Source: Pythium myriotylum (Eukaryota; Oomycota; Peronosporomycetes; Pythiales; Pythiaceae). Taken from it: a stretch of 64,000 nucleotides of DNA. The notes beneath the pieces were generated by a model that saw nothing but the letters and a program-made list of their open reading frames with translations, was not told the DNA's origin and did not search any database. The position numbers and the translations under genes are program-made. The stretch spans positions 1,178,001 to 1,242,000 of the forward strand of contig JALJCQ010000001.1 of NCBI GenBank assembly GCA_023091665.1. Direction: 5' to 3'. Numbering within the stretch: position 1 is the first letter of the stretch; the number at the start of each line of letters is the position of its first letter. Below, one piece after another: positions 39,460 through 48,699 of this stretch.

Positions 39460-39569
39460 GATCGGGTCGCAGGGTTTTGATCGAAGTCGGCACGCCATGA
39501 CACGACACGCACGTCGGAGGCACTGTTAGTCCCTTAGTCGAGTACCCACCACGACACGCCAGGCGATCT

Positions 39570-41487
39570 GTTCTGGTGCAGACTCTATGAGAGGGGGGCA
39601 TCTGTACGGCTCATGTGCTCTGTCTATCGAAGAGGAGAATGCTTGGTTGAACTTGAGCACGGATCCCACCCATCTCAACTATTCTTGGGCAAGACCGAGC
39701 CAGGCGAGACCGTGACGCCGGCGAATTGGTGCCTTGCGATTGAGGCCTTTCCAACAAAGGATTCACGCCAGCAGACTGTCGAAGTTTCGCCACGCCGGCT
39801 CTCTTCGACCACTGCAACCTGTTCTGCGGCAGGAGATAAACGAGTTTGATCTGATCTGATATCGAATCGCAAGTTTCATCGAGAAGCTCACAACCGATCC
39901 AGTATAAAAAAACGTCTTGGCTCCATTGAGCAGCTACAAGAACATTTGAAAGAGCCAGCGATCACCCACCACACCTCAGCTGCGGTTTCTCTGTGCATGT
40001 TGATATCTTATACCAGTGCCAGCTTTCTGGCAGATTTTTAGAACCTGGTGCTTCATGAGAAACCCGTGCAGGTACTGAAATGAATAGTTACTCCCACAGA
40101 TATGATTTTCAACCTTCAGAACCGTAACCGTTGCGGTTGAGAAAAATCTTCGGCACGACTGGAACGTTTTATGGTTGACACGCGAAGTTTGACCATGAAC
40201 ACTACAGTTTCGATCGACCAAACACGCTTAGAAGCGCCTCAAACAAGCTTCTGAGTGTGTTTTCTATATCCTTTAGTCTTTGCTTCCTTAACGAGAGTGT
40301 TCTTGTGAAGGAAAATCCTGGCGTCTCTGATTTGCCATTTTGATCGAGATTCCGCACAGGAAATGTGCCTGTACTAAAAAATAATTAAGTGGATACGGAG
40401 CGAGAGGGGCAACCTCCCAATGTGGCGTTTCTGCCCCCTCCCAGCGACGTTGAAGTAGCGCATAGACAGGCGTATCGCCTTGCTCCACAGAGCCAGGACA
40501 GCCCATCCTCCCGTCAAGAGCCGGAGAGCGATCTTCGCATCTGCAAAGTTGATACCGGCTCTTCAGAAATTTTGCCCTTGGCAATGGTCTCAGTGGCATC
40601 TGTCCCGCCCTGGCGGTCGTTGCCTTGGTGGCGGGAGGAGAGTGTCCCCTCGAGTCCAAGCGGCGGATGTTCACGTCAAGACTGAAGAAACGCCCATCGC
40701 CGCATCTCGGTCCGGCGACCACAGCCAAAATCAGATCCCTACAACTGTAAGACATTGTTCATGGGCTCGCGAAATGATATTTTGACTTCACGGACTGCTT
40801 TGGTACACCTATCGTTTGGAGCTCGTGGTGGAGACCGAGATCGGCTTGGACCTCCTCAGCTGCACCATTCAGACTGGATCTATTGGGGCTTCGCAGCTCG
40901 AGCATTCAAGAAGAGATCCGGAGTGCAGTCTATTCGTACATAGAAAGGCCCGTTGAAAGTGTCCTGTCCATGTGCATCTGGCGATGTGTATGAGTCGGGG
41001 TTGGCTGATTCGAAGCCATTACTACTGTACCAAAGGCTTCCGCCGCAACCTCGAAAACGCCGACGCAGCTGAGAAGGCATCTCCGACGCGACTGGATCTC
41101 AGTCCTTCAAGCCTTCGAATTCCTTGGAGACGCGAAACGTACAATTTGGACATTCCTCGGTTCAGCTTCGACCGCTAGAAGTCGATTGTCAACAGGAGGA
41201 ATTCACCCATCACAAAGATCTTCGTTGACTTGGCTCCCTGAATCAGATCGAGTGGCGACGCGAAGCCCAGGGGGCTGACTCCAAAGAGCCGGGCAACCCA
41301 GAGGCCTCGGGATTCCACTCTGCTCCCTATGAGAACAGACCGGGACGCCGTTCTCACTCACGCCAGTCTCACAAGACGGGCCACCATGCTCCATCTCAAT
41401 TGCACTTGCTCTCGTGCCTTCAACCATGCCGTTTTCCCAAGTTCAACATCGCTGCCACGGTCGTGTCGCCTTCGTCACCATCAGCAT
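39570..41487. other. Spacer of the inverted repeat
   Basis: About 1.9 kb separating the two arms. It contains overlapping frames of up to 155 codons (for example 40288-40755) without domains, and a minus-strand fragment (40880-41080) with FNGPFYVRIDC, resembling the fragment at about 36613-36660. No complete gene or transposon end was recognised. Confidence 0.35.
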
Positions 41488-41631
41488 AGATCGCCTGGTG
41501 TGTCGTGGTGGGTACTCGACTAAGGGACTAACAGTGCCTGCTCCGAGCCAACTCGGACGAGCGTAGCGTGTCGTGGCATGTCGTGTCGTGTCGTGGCGTG
41601 CCGACTTCGATCAAAACCCTGCGACCCGATC

Positions 41632-41650
41632 GCTCATTCTGCTTCTTGCA
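41632..41650 (+). promoter_or_regulatory. Putative initiator upstream of JEN copy 4
   Basis: GCTCATTCTGCTTCTTGCA, about 130 nt before ATG 41781; identical to the left-arm element. Confidence 0.5.
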
Positions 41651-41780
41651 GCTCAACGGTCAAGCCTCCGACCAAGCTTCAAAGCCGTCCACCGTTTACC
41701 TCTCTCCCCTTCACTCCGTCACTCCTTCCGTCCATCCGGCCCACCAACCGAAGAAATCTCGCTTCATCCACTGATCCAAC

Positions 41781-43310
41781 ATGGTCAACGACGCCACCGC
41801 ACACTACACCGTCGTCACGACGCCCGACGTCCATGGCATCAACCACCCGCCCGCCGAAGAAAAGATCTCCGTCGGAGAGTACCTTCGCACTCGTGTGACC
41901 TCGCTCAAACCTCCGATGGCCAAGGTCCCGAACCCCTTCGCTGTGCTCAAGCAACTCAACTCGTACCAGTGGCTCAACTTCGGCGTCGCCTTTGCCGCGT
42001 GGTGCTGGGACGCCTTCGACTTCTTCACCGTCTCCATGACACTCGAAGATCTCGCCGAGACCTTCGGCAAGTCCAAGACCGACATCACTTGGGGGATCTC
42101 CATCACGCTCATGCTGCGCGCCATCGGCTCGACCATCTTTGGTATCGCGGCCGATCGTTACGGCCGCAAGTGGCCCTTCATCGTCAACAACATCATGTTC
42201 ATCGTCTTCGAGCTCGCCACCGGATTCTGCAACACCTACGAGCAGTTCATGTGGGTGCGCGCGTTCTTCGGTATCGCCATGGGCGGTGTCTGGGGCAACG
42301 CGGCCGCCACGGCCCTCGAAGACGCCCCCGCCGAGGCGCGTGGCATCATGTCCGGTATCCTCCAGCAGGGCTACGCCACCGGATACCTCTTCGCCGTCAT
42401 CTTCTCGCGTGCGCTCGTCAATACGACGTCACATGGCTGGCGTCCGCTCTTCTGGTTCGGCGCGTGTCCGCCACTCCTCATCATCTTGCTGCGTCTGCGT
42501 CTCCCAGAGACTGAGGTCTTCCGTGAGCGTCAGCGTCTGCGCGATGCCAGCAACAACGCCACTGCCACCTTCATCAACGAGGGAAAGATCGTACTCAAGA
42601 AGAACTGGCTGCTGCTTGGCTACCTCGTGCTCTTCATGGCCGGCATGAACTTCATGTCCCACGGCTCCCAGGACCTCTACCCGACCATGCTCAAGAACAC
42701 CCTCCTCTTCAACCCGGACCAGGTCACCGTCACGCAGGTCGTGGCCAACCTCGGTGCCATCACGGGCGGCACGCTCGTCGGATATTACTCCCAGGTCTTC
42801 GGTCGTCGACTCAGCATCCTCATCGTCATCGTCGTCGGCGCATGCATGCTCTACCCGTACACGTACACGCGCAGCACGGCCGTCATGGTGCCAGCCTTCT
42901 TCATGCAATTCTGCGTGCAGGGAGCCTGGGGCGTCATCCCCATCCACCTCATGGAGCTCTCGCCGCCGAAGTACTCCACCTTCATCGCCGGCACGTCCTA
43001 CCAGCTCGGTAACTTGATCTCCTCCACGTCCTCCACCATCGAGGCCAAGCTAGGCGAGAAGTACCCGCTGCCGCCGACGCCCAAGGGTGTGTCGCGCTAC
43101 GACTACGGCAAGGTCATCTGCATGCTCATGGCCATCGTGTACGCTTACTTGTTCATCATGACGTTCCTTGGTCCGGAGAAGCGCGGCCAGGAGTTCGATG
43201 CGGCCCACGACAAGGATTTGGGCGGCGCTGCTCGCGAGGCGCAGCTGTTCGAGAACTTGGAGAAGAACTCGGCCGTGCGCGACCACGAGAAGGAGAAGGC
43301 GGTCGCTTAG
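41781..43310 (+). CDS. JEN/SHS-type monocarboxylate:H+ symporter (copy 4)
   Basis: 509 residues, ATG 41781, identical in protein sequence to copy 3 and divergent from it across the 2.4 kb between the start codons. It carries the full JEN signature NFMSHGSQDLYPT and the MFS motif ADRYGRKWPF. Because alternate-frame translations of the two copies are also identical, synonymous sites have not diverged. That points to very recent duplication or continuing gene conversion. Predicted plasma-membrane proton-coupled carboxylate importer. Confidence 0.9.
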   Translation: MVNDATAHYTVVTTPDVHGINHPPAEEKISVGEYLRTRVTSLKPPMAKVPNPFAVLKQLNSYQWLNFGVAFAAWCWDAFDFFTVSMTLEDLAETFGKSKTDITWGISITLMLRAIGSTIFGIAADRYGRKWPFIVNNIMFIVFELATGFCNTYEQFMWVRAFFGIAMGGVWGNAAATALEDAPAEARGIMSGILQQGYATGYLFAVIFSRALVNTTSHGWRPLFWFGACPPLLIILLRLRLPETEVFRERQRLRDASNNATATFINEGKIVLKKNWLLLGYLVLFMAGMNFMSHGSQDLYPTMLKNTLLFNPDQVTVTQVVANLGAITGGTLVGYYSQVFGRRLSILIVIVVGACMLYPYTYTRSTAVMVPAFFMQFCVQGAWGVIPIHLMELSPPKYSTFIAGTSYQLGNLISSTSSTIEAKLGEKYPLPPTPKGVSRYDYGKVICMLMAIVYAYLFIMTFLGPEKRGQEFDAAHDKDLGGAAREAQLFENLEKNSAVRDHEKEKAVA

Positions 43311-43650
43311 AAGAGCGGTCTTGTTCTTGTCAGTTCGGGTCGTTGGTGTATCGAGCAGGAAAGCTGGATAGATATAGTCTCTGTACATGAATGAATGCAC
43401 GCTGCTTAGCTTGTTCTTCTCTTGAGCGGGATGTAGTGGAGCTTACCATTCTGTTCACGCTTCTAGGGAGTGAGCCATCGTCACGAGTAGATTGCCCAGG
43501 CTTGGAGGTGGTTTGTGTACGTTTGAGGTGCTGGTTGCATCGCCCACGTGAGCGCAAGCGCTCGAAAATCGAAACTGAGAGAGCGAGAAGACTGATTCTG
43601 TCGGAAGTTGGAAGGCGCATGGCTGGCGTGAGCGCAGCCGAAGCTTGCCC

Positions 43651-45244
43651 GGGATGAAGTGGAATCGACGAAACGAGTGGTATCTAGAATGCTGGATCTT
43701 AGACTAATGGATGAGTACCTCAGTGGACACGCTTGACAAGCATGCGCTCGAGGGCAAGGCAGGAGAGGTGCGGCCACAGATCAAAAGAGGACTCGGTTGA
43801 ACCTGCGTTAGTGCGTCTTCGTTTTCGTGCAAACTGGACAAAAGCAGAAGACGGAGGCGGTGAAACCAGAGACCTCTGCCCGTACCTTTCAGAGGTCCAA
43901 AATCTTATGGGATAGATCGGAATACCGTAGGTGGAGTGGCTCCTCTTCGCGACACTGTCTTCACTTCAGAAGAGTGCAAATTACTGGGTCTTTCTCATGT
44001 TTGTGTGGATCGGCTCGGTCACAGTCAGCTGAGAAAACGTACAGTCCAGAAGACTTTTTGTGATCCCTCCTTGTTCATTTTGGGCGCTTGTACCATCAGC
44101 TGACGAACTGTTCTGTGTAATTTTTACTTGAGCGGGGCTCTCTCCAGCTGCGTTTCATCGAAGGAGTCATCGCATCCTCCGGATCTCCGTTGATGATGAT
44201 ATCCTCATTTCCCGCATATAGGATTGAGTATACTTCGGTTGTTTGTGTCTCCTGCGCCGGGCAGCAAGTGCATCCTATCAGCGCGATACCGAGAGACCTT
44301 TGGAGACCTTGAAGCCCAAATGTCCGGCTCTCTTCGCATGGGTGCCAGAAAAAGATCCTATTTTATTATGGGTTCACGCAGATTTCATGCTGAGCCAAGA
44401 CTGCAGTCGGATGCCCGTGCTCAGGTGAGCCGGGAGAATGCTGCGTCGTCCTTCAACCCTGAACTATCCCGTCGTTGGGTTTAGGTTTTGAGACTCTCTC
44501 TCTCTCTCTCTTCCTCCCATTGTATCTCATGATGGCTCAGGTTTATCATAATGGACGCCACACCCACAAGTTACTTTCCTCGTCGTGGGCAATCGCGCGA
44601 CGTGGCGCCAGCCGAAGCTACTGTATTGAATATGTGGAGATCTTCTCACAGTCGATTCTCAGTGCCGAATGATCTGTTGCGTCTTCTCAAACCAGAGCAT
44701 CGAATGGAACAGGACGCTGGATTTTCTATGTGCATTCGGTAGTGTCAAACCTGAAGCATCCATTTCGCAAAAAGCACATTAACTTTGAGTGGCAACAGCA
44801 GTATGAATTCACTTGGTACATCGATGCTCAGACGATTCTGAAATGGACAGAACGTACTTTCCCATTCATGGTCACTACGTGGATGATGCATGTAGCTGAG
44901 CATACTAGATATTCCCGGCCAGTACCTCTCGATACCCACCCTTACGAACAAGCCACCTGAACATCGCAACCGTCGTTACAGGGTGCCCTTGGAGTCTGTC
45001 CAGGCTTTGTGCAGTATTCTTTCACCCTCACTTCTCCCACTATCGCAGGTCCTTGACGAACTAGTTACTCGGGTTGGGGTGATTGATCCACGCTAAAGTT
45101 CAACGTGCGTATCACCGGACTCAAAAGAGCCTGACGCGCGATCAACAACACCTTCTGAGGAGGGGCGCTCTCATTCCCTTTGGCGGTTCCCTTGGGGTCT
45201 GTTTCCCGTGGCAGTGACTGGTTCGGAATGGGACACAGTGGCAT
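43651..45244. other. Intergenic between JEN copies 4 and 5
   Basis: About 1.6 kb. It contains a CT dinucleotide microsatellite (44494-44511). Open frames are short (under 90 codons) and lack domains. No gene supported. Confidence 0.5.
44494..44511. repeat. (CT)9 microsatellite
   Basis: Uninterrupted CT dinucleotide run of about nine units in intergenic DNA. Confidence 0.9.
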
Positions 45245-45262
45245 GGTCATTGTGCAATTTGC
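45245..45262 (+). promoter_or_regulatory. Putative oomycete initiator upstream of JEN copy 5
   Basis: GGTCATTGTGCAATTTGC, 97 nt before ATG 45359, identical over 18 bases to the element before copy 2 although the surrounding leaders differ. Confidence 0.5.
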
Positions 45263-45318
45263 AACGACCCAAGCAAGCGACTCGCAAGCCAACGACCCAA
45301 GCAAGCGACTCACAAGCC
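45263..45318. repeat. 28-bp tandem duplication in the leader of JEN copy 5
   Basis: Two copies of AACGACCCAAGCAAGCGACT(C)... (45263-45290 and 45291-45318) with one mismatch, directly after the putative initiator, so probably in the 5' untranslated leader. Confidence 0.9.
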
Positions 45319-45358
45319 TCAGTCTCCGGCACATTCGATACTCAATCCCTCCATCATC

Positions 45359-46894
45359 ATGACAGCCGACAGCCACTATGCCGTCGTCACTACGCCTGAC
45401 GTAAATGGCGCGCCGCACCCGCCGGTTCCGGCGTCCAAGAAGAGCATGGGCGTTGGGGAGTACCTGCGTACACGCTTCACCTCGCTCAAACCTCCGATGG
45501 AAAAGGTCCCCAACCCCATTACGCTTCTTGGCCAGCTCAATCGGCTCCAGTGGCTCAACTTTGCGGTTGCCTTCGCTACGTGGTCGTGGGACGCCTTCGA
45601 CTTCTTCACCGTCTCCATGACTCTTGAGGACCTCGCCGAGACCTTCGGCAAGTCCAAGTCTGATATTACCTGGGGCATCTCTATTACGCTCATGTTCCGC
45701 TCGGTCGGCTCAATCATTTTCGGCATTGCTGCTGATCGTTACGGCCGCAAGTGGCCTTTTGTCGTCAACAACATCATGTTCATCGTCTTCGAGCTCGCCA
45801 CGGGTTTCTGCACGACGTTCAACCAGTTCATGGTTGTGCGTGCATTCTTCGGTGTTGCTATGGGTGGTATCTGGGGTAACGCTGTTGCAACGGCTTTAGA
45901 AGACGCACCGCCAGAGGCTCGTGGTATCATTTCCGGTATCCTCCAGCAAGGTTACGCCTTCGGTTACCTCATGGCTACTGTCTTCTCGCGCGCTCTTGTG
46001 AACACTACGTCTCATGGCTGGCGTCCCCTCTTCTGGTTCGGTGCTTGCCCACCTGTGCTCATCATTGCATTCCGCATGTGCCTGCCTGAGACCAACGTCT
46101 ACCTTGAGCGCGAGCGCCTTCGTAACGCCAGCAGTAACGCGACCGCAACTTTCATCGCTGAAGGCAAGATCGTCATCCAGAAGAACTTCTTCCATCTCGT
46201 GTACCTTGTTTTGTTCATGGCTGGTATGAGCTTCACCTCCCACGGATCGCAGGATCTGTACCCGACGCTTCTCAAGAACACGAACCTGTTCAACGCCGAT
46301 CAGGTCACTGCAGTCCAGGTTACCGCAAACATTGGTGCTATCGTCGGTGGTACCCTCGTGGGTTACTACTCGCAAGTCATCGGCCGTCGTCTCAGTCTCC
46401 TGCTCGTGTACATTGGAGGTGCCTGCCTGCTCTACCCGTACACGCACACCCGCACCATGGGTGTCGCTGCCGTCGCATTCTTCTTCCAGGCGTGCATCCA
46501 GGGAGCCTTCGGCGTGGTTCCGATCTACCTCATGGAGCTCTCGCCGCCAAAGTACTCCACCTTCATCGCCGGCACAGCGTACCAGCTGGGTAACTTGATC
46601 TCGTCCACGTCGACGACCATCGAGGCCAAGCTCGGTGAGAAGTACCCGCTGCCACCGACCCCTGCGGGCAAGGAGCGTTACGACTACGGCAAGGTCATCC
46701 TCACGCTCATGGCCATCGTCTACTCGTACTTGGTGGTGCTCGTGCTTCTCGGTCCGGAGAAGCGTGGCCAGGAATTCGACGCCGCGCACGACGAGGACCT
46801 TGGCGGTGCGGCCCGTGAGGCGCTGCTGCTCGAGAACTTGGAGAAGAACTCGACGACGCGCGACCACGACAAGGAGAAGGCCAACCACGCCTAA
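45359..46894 (+). CDS. JEN/SHS-type monocarboxylate:H+ symporter (copy 5)
   Basis: 511 residues, ATG 45359 (MTADSHYAVVTTPDVNGAPHP). N-terminus and promoter element are closest to copy 2, while parts of the body match copies 3 and 4. Motifs: WSWDAFDFFTVSMTLEDLAETF, ADRYGRKWPFVVNN, FSRALVNTTSHGWRPLFW, and SFTSHGSQDLYPT (the same variant signature as copy 2). About 12 transmembrane segments. The end DLGGAAREALLLENLEKNSTTRDHDKEK is shared with copies 2-4. Paralogue mosaicism suggests exchange of segments within the cluster. Substrate is not resolved. Confidence 0.9.
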   Translation: MTADSHYAVVTTPDVNGAPHPPVPASKKSMGVGEYLRTRFTSLKPPMEKVPNPITLLGQLNRLQWLNFAVAFATWSWDAFDFFTVSMTLEDLAETFGKSKSDITWGISITLMFRSVGSIIFGIAADRYGRKWPFVVNNIMFIVFELATGFCTTFNQFMVVRAFFGVAMGGIWGNAVATALEDAPPEARGIISGILQQGYAFGYLMATVFSRALVNTTSHGWRPLFWFGACPPVLIIAFRMCLPETNVYLERERLRNASSNATATFIAEGKIVIQKNFFHLVYLVLFMAGMSFTSHGSQDLYPTLLKNTNLFNADQVTAVQVTANIGAIVGGTLVGYYSQVIGRRLSLLLVYIGGACLLYPYTHTRTMGVAAVAFFFQACIQGAFGVVPIYLMELSPPKYSTFIAGTAYQLGNLISSTSTTIEAKLGEKYPLPPTPAGKERYDYGKVILTLMAIVYSYLVVLVLLGPEKRGQEFDAAHDEDLGGAAREALLLENLEKNSTTRDHDKEKANHA

Positions 46895-47517
46895 GGAGCT
46901 CGTCACGTGTCCTGTCAACGTTGAAGAACGAGTGTGAATCTGAGTCTGGCAGTCCTGCATTTTGCATAAATCGGATAAATCCAAATCACGGATATTTTGT
47001 AGATGAATTTTTTTGGTCCCAATTCATGCGCCCTCGTTTTCAAAACTCTATTAACGAATTCCTCTCATATACGATCCAGAATTTGCCTGTCAGCTTTCTT
47101 CCAAAGACCTTTCAAAACGCATATCTAGTGTATTTTTGATACGCTCACCGTCGCGGGCTGTCGCCGAAGTTTACTTCCTGCGACATCCAATGTTTACGGT
47201 ATTCTTGACGCGGAGTTCTCCCGGACAGCGCGACCGACCTTTGAGCTCCCCATCTTCGCTTCCGCGACGCCACTTCCCGTCCGACGCTGCGCTGCCGACG
47301 AGCTCCTCGCGCGTCGTCTCGTTCTCGCCGCGTCTCACGCCAAGTCGCGTCTCGTGGAGCGGCCGAGAGAGCCCCGTGGATGGGGAACCGCTGGGTGCGG
47401 CACTGGAGACAGATCCCCGCAGGAAGACAGGCGACGGGCCACGACGCGTCGCCTCCAGCGTGCTGCCCGGAGAAATCGCGAGCGGTCGTCGAGCAGAAGA
47501 AGACGAAGAGCGCTCCA
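46895..47517. other. Intergenic, AT-rich then GC-rich leader of F-box/b5 gene
   Basis: About 620 bases. The first half (46895-47140) is AT-rich; the second is GC-rich and open in several frames, including an in-frame ATG at 47380 for the next gene. No separate gene recognised. Confidence 0.45.
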
Positions 47518-48660
47518 ATGGCCAAGAAACCCAGTCCGACCAAGACCCGCACGGGCAACGCGCTCGCGCAATTCGTCATCATCTCGGCGCTCACGGTGGT
47601 CGCGTACCAGTTCATCGTCACGCGGTTGTATGCATCGAATGTGCAGCTCGCCGATGCGGACACCGTCGGTAGCGTTGGCAGTCCCTCGCCGTGGACGGAT
47701 GCTGCGCTGGAGAAGCATCGCGCCAAGCACCGCGCGTCAGATCGTGAGGCCATCTCGACGACCGAGTTCTCGTGCTTCATGGCGTGCGTCGGTCTCTTTG
47801 GCCTCATGCAGCGCAAGAAGAAACGGTCCGAGGAAGAGGCGATCGAGGCTCAGCGTCGCGCTGTCGAGAAGCGCGTTCTTCGGGGCCGCGACACTAGAAC
47901 CAAATTCCAGAGAAGCGATAGCGAAGATTCCGTCCAGTCGAGTCCATCACCTTCTCCTCGGTCTCGTGCCCTCGCACGACCCCCCGTCGATTCCTTCGCG
48001 CTGCTACCGAGCGAGCTCCAACTTGAGTTGCTTGGATTCCTGTCGGCTGAGGAGCTCGTGGAGTGCGCTATGGTGAACAAGTCTTGGCTCAGCGTGACAG
48101 GGGACACCTCGGAACGTCTTTGGAAACAAATCTTTGCTCGCGACTTCCTGGAGAGAGGTGATCGATTCTCTGGGATTCTTCCTCATATTTGCTGGAGGCA
48201 GTACTACTTTCTGCACCATTTTTCTCGTGCGGTCGAGCTCTCACGTTGGCTCGATCTGACGGAGCAGCGCAAATGTGTTGTCATCGAGGGTCGCGTGTAC
48301 GACGTCACCAATTTCCTTGATTCGCACCCAGGCGGGTTTCACGTCATTGGTGACGTCTTAGGCACCGATGCAACTGAGCTCTGGGACCAGTTCCAACATT
48401 CGACCGAAGCTAAGGAGCTGATGAAGCAGTTCGCGGTCGACGACCTGGTGCTTGACGGAAATCTTGCCGGTGGGAGAAGTTTGACGAAGCGCAACCTTGC
48501 TATCGTCAAAACGAGGTGGCAGCAAATTTCGTGGTGTCTGGGTCACGCTCACTTGTTCGGTCCGCTTTCGGACTCGTTCTTGGACCTAGGTTTCAAGTTC
48601 GTAGTGTGGCGCACTACAAGCTCCACTCGACTTCGACGAAGTGAGAAAATCCAATGCTAA
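47518..48660 (+). CDS. F-box/cytochrome b5 fusion with N-terminal membrane segment
   Basis: 380 residues from ATG 47518 (MAKKPSPTKTRTG); an upstream in-frame ATG at 47380 would add 46 Arg/Ala-rich residues. A transmembrane helix lies at about 17-36 (AQFVIISALTVVAYQFIVT), with a short hydrophobic patch at 84-97. An F-box covers about 160-205 (ALLPSELQLELLGFLSAEEL, MVNKSWLSV, RLWKQIF), the module that binds SKP1 in SCF ubiquitin ligases. A cytochrome b5 domain follows at about 248-312 (VIEGRVYDVTNFLDSHPGG, GTDATELWDQFQHSTEA). Both haem-ligand histidines are present (His270 in HPGG and His294). A redox or haem-binding module joined to an F-box on a membrane protein is unusual. The last 50 residues show no domain and might include unspliced intron. 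Confidence 0.8.
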   Translation: MAKKPSPTKTRTGNALAQFVIISALTVVAYQFIVTRLYASNVQLADADTVGSVGSPSPWTDAALEKHRAKHRASDREAISTTEFSCFMACVGLFGLMQRKKKRSEEEAIEAQRRAVEKRVLRGRDTRTKFQRSDSEDSVQSSPSPSPRSRALARPPVDSFALLPSELQLELLGFLSAEELVECAMVNKSWLSVTGDTSERLWKQIFARDFLERGDRFSGILPHICWRQYYFLHHFSRAVELSRWLDLTEQRKCVVIEGRVYDVTNFLDSHPGGFHVIGDVLGTDATELWDQFQHSTEAKELMKQFAVDDLVLDGNLAGGRSLTKRNLAIVKTRWQQISWCLGHAHLFGPLSDSFLDLGFKFVVWRTTSSTRLRRSEKIQC

Positions 48661-48699
48661 TGAGTAGGGAGCCGTTATTTATTTCAAAGCTGGAAGGAA

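Larger units (their letters stand above)
37440..39569. repeat. Left arm of 2.1-kb inverted repeat
   Basis: Reverse complement of 41488-43650. The coding part pairs with no gap (position x pairs with 81091 - x). Sequence is identical through the gene and about 190 bases of 5' flank. The 3' flank (37440-37780) shows about seven differences, and the far 5' end an indel of some 35 bases. Confidence 0.9.
41488..43650. repeat. Right arm of 2.1-kb inverted repeat
   Basis: Reverse complement of 37440-39569. It differs by an extra segment near 41541-41592 made of GTGTCGT/GTGGC-type short repeats and by scattered changes in the 3' flank (43311-43650), while the gene itself is identical. Confidence 0.9.

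Noticed and set aside
40288..40755. 155-codon frame in the inverted-repeat spacer as a transposon gag
   Set aside because: No CCHC knuckle, protease or integrase motif, and the opposite strand is equally open.
41573..42514. 313-codon frame overlapping JEN copy 4 (and its mirror at 38577-39512)
   Set aside because: It lies in another frame of a strongly GC3-biased gene, is Arg/His-rich, and appears in both arms only because the DNA is identical. The MFS frame explains the sequence.
47145..47816. 223-codon antisense frame over the F-box/b5 leader
   Set aside because: Antisense to a gene with clear domains; composition is typical of GC-driven chance frames.
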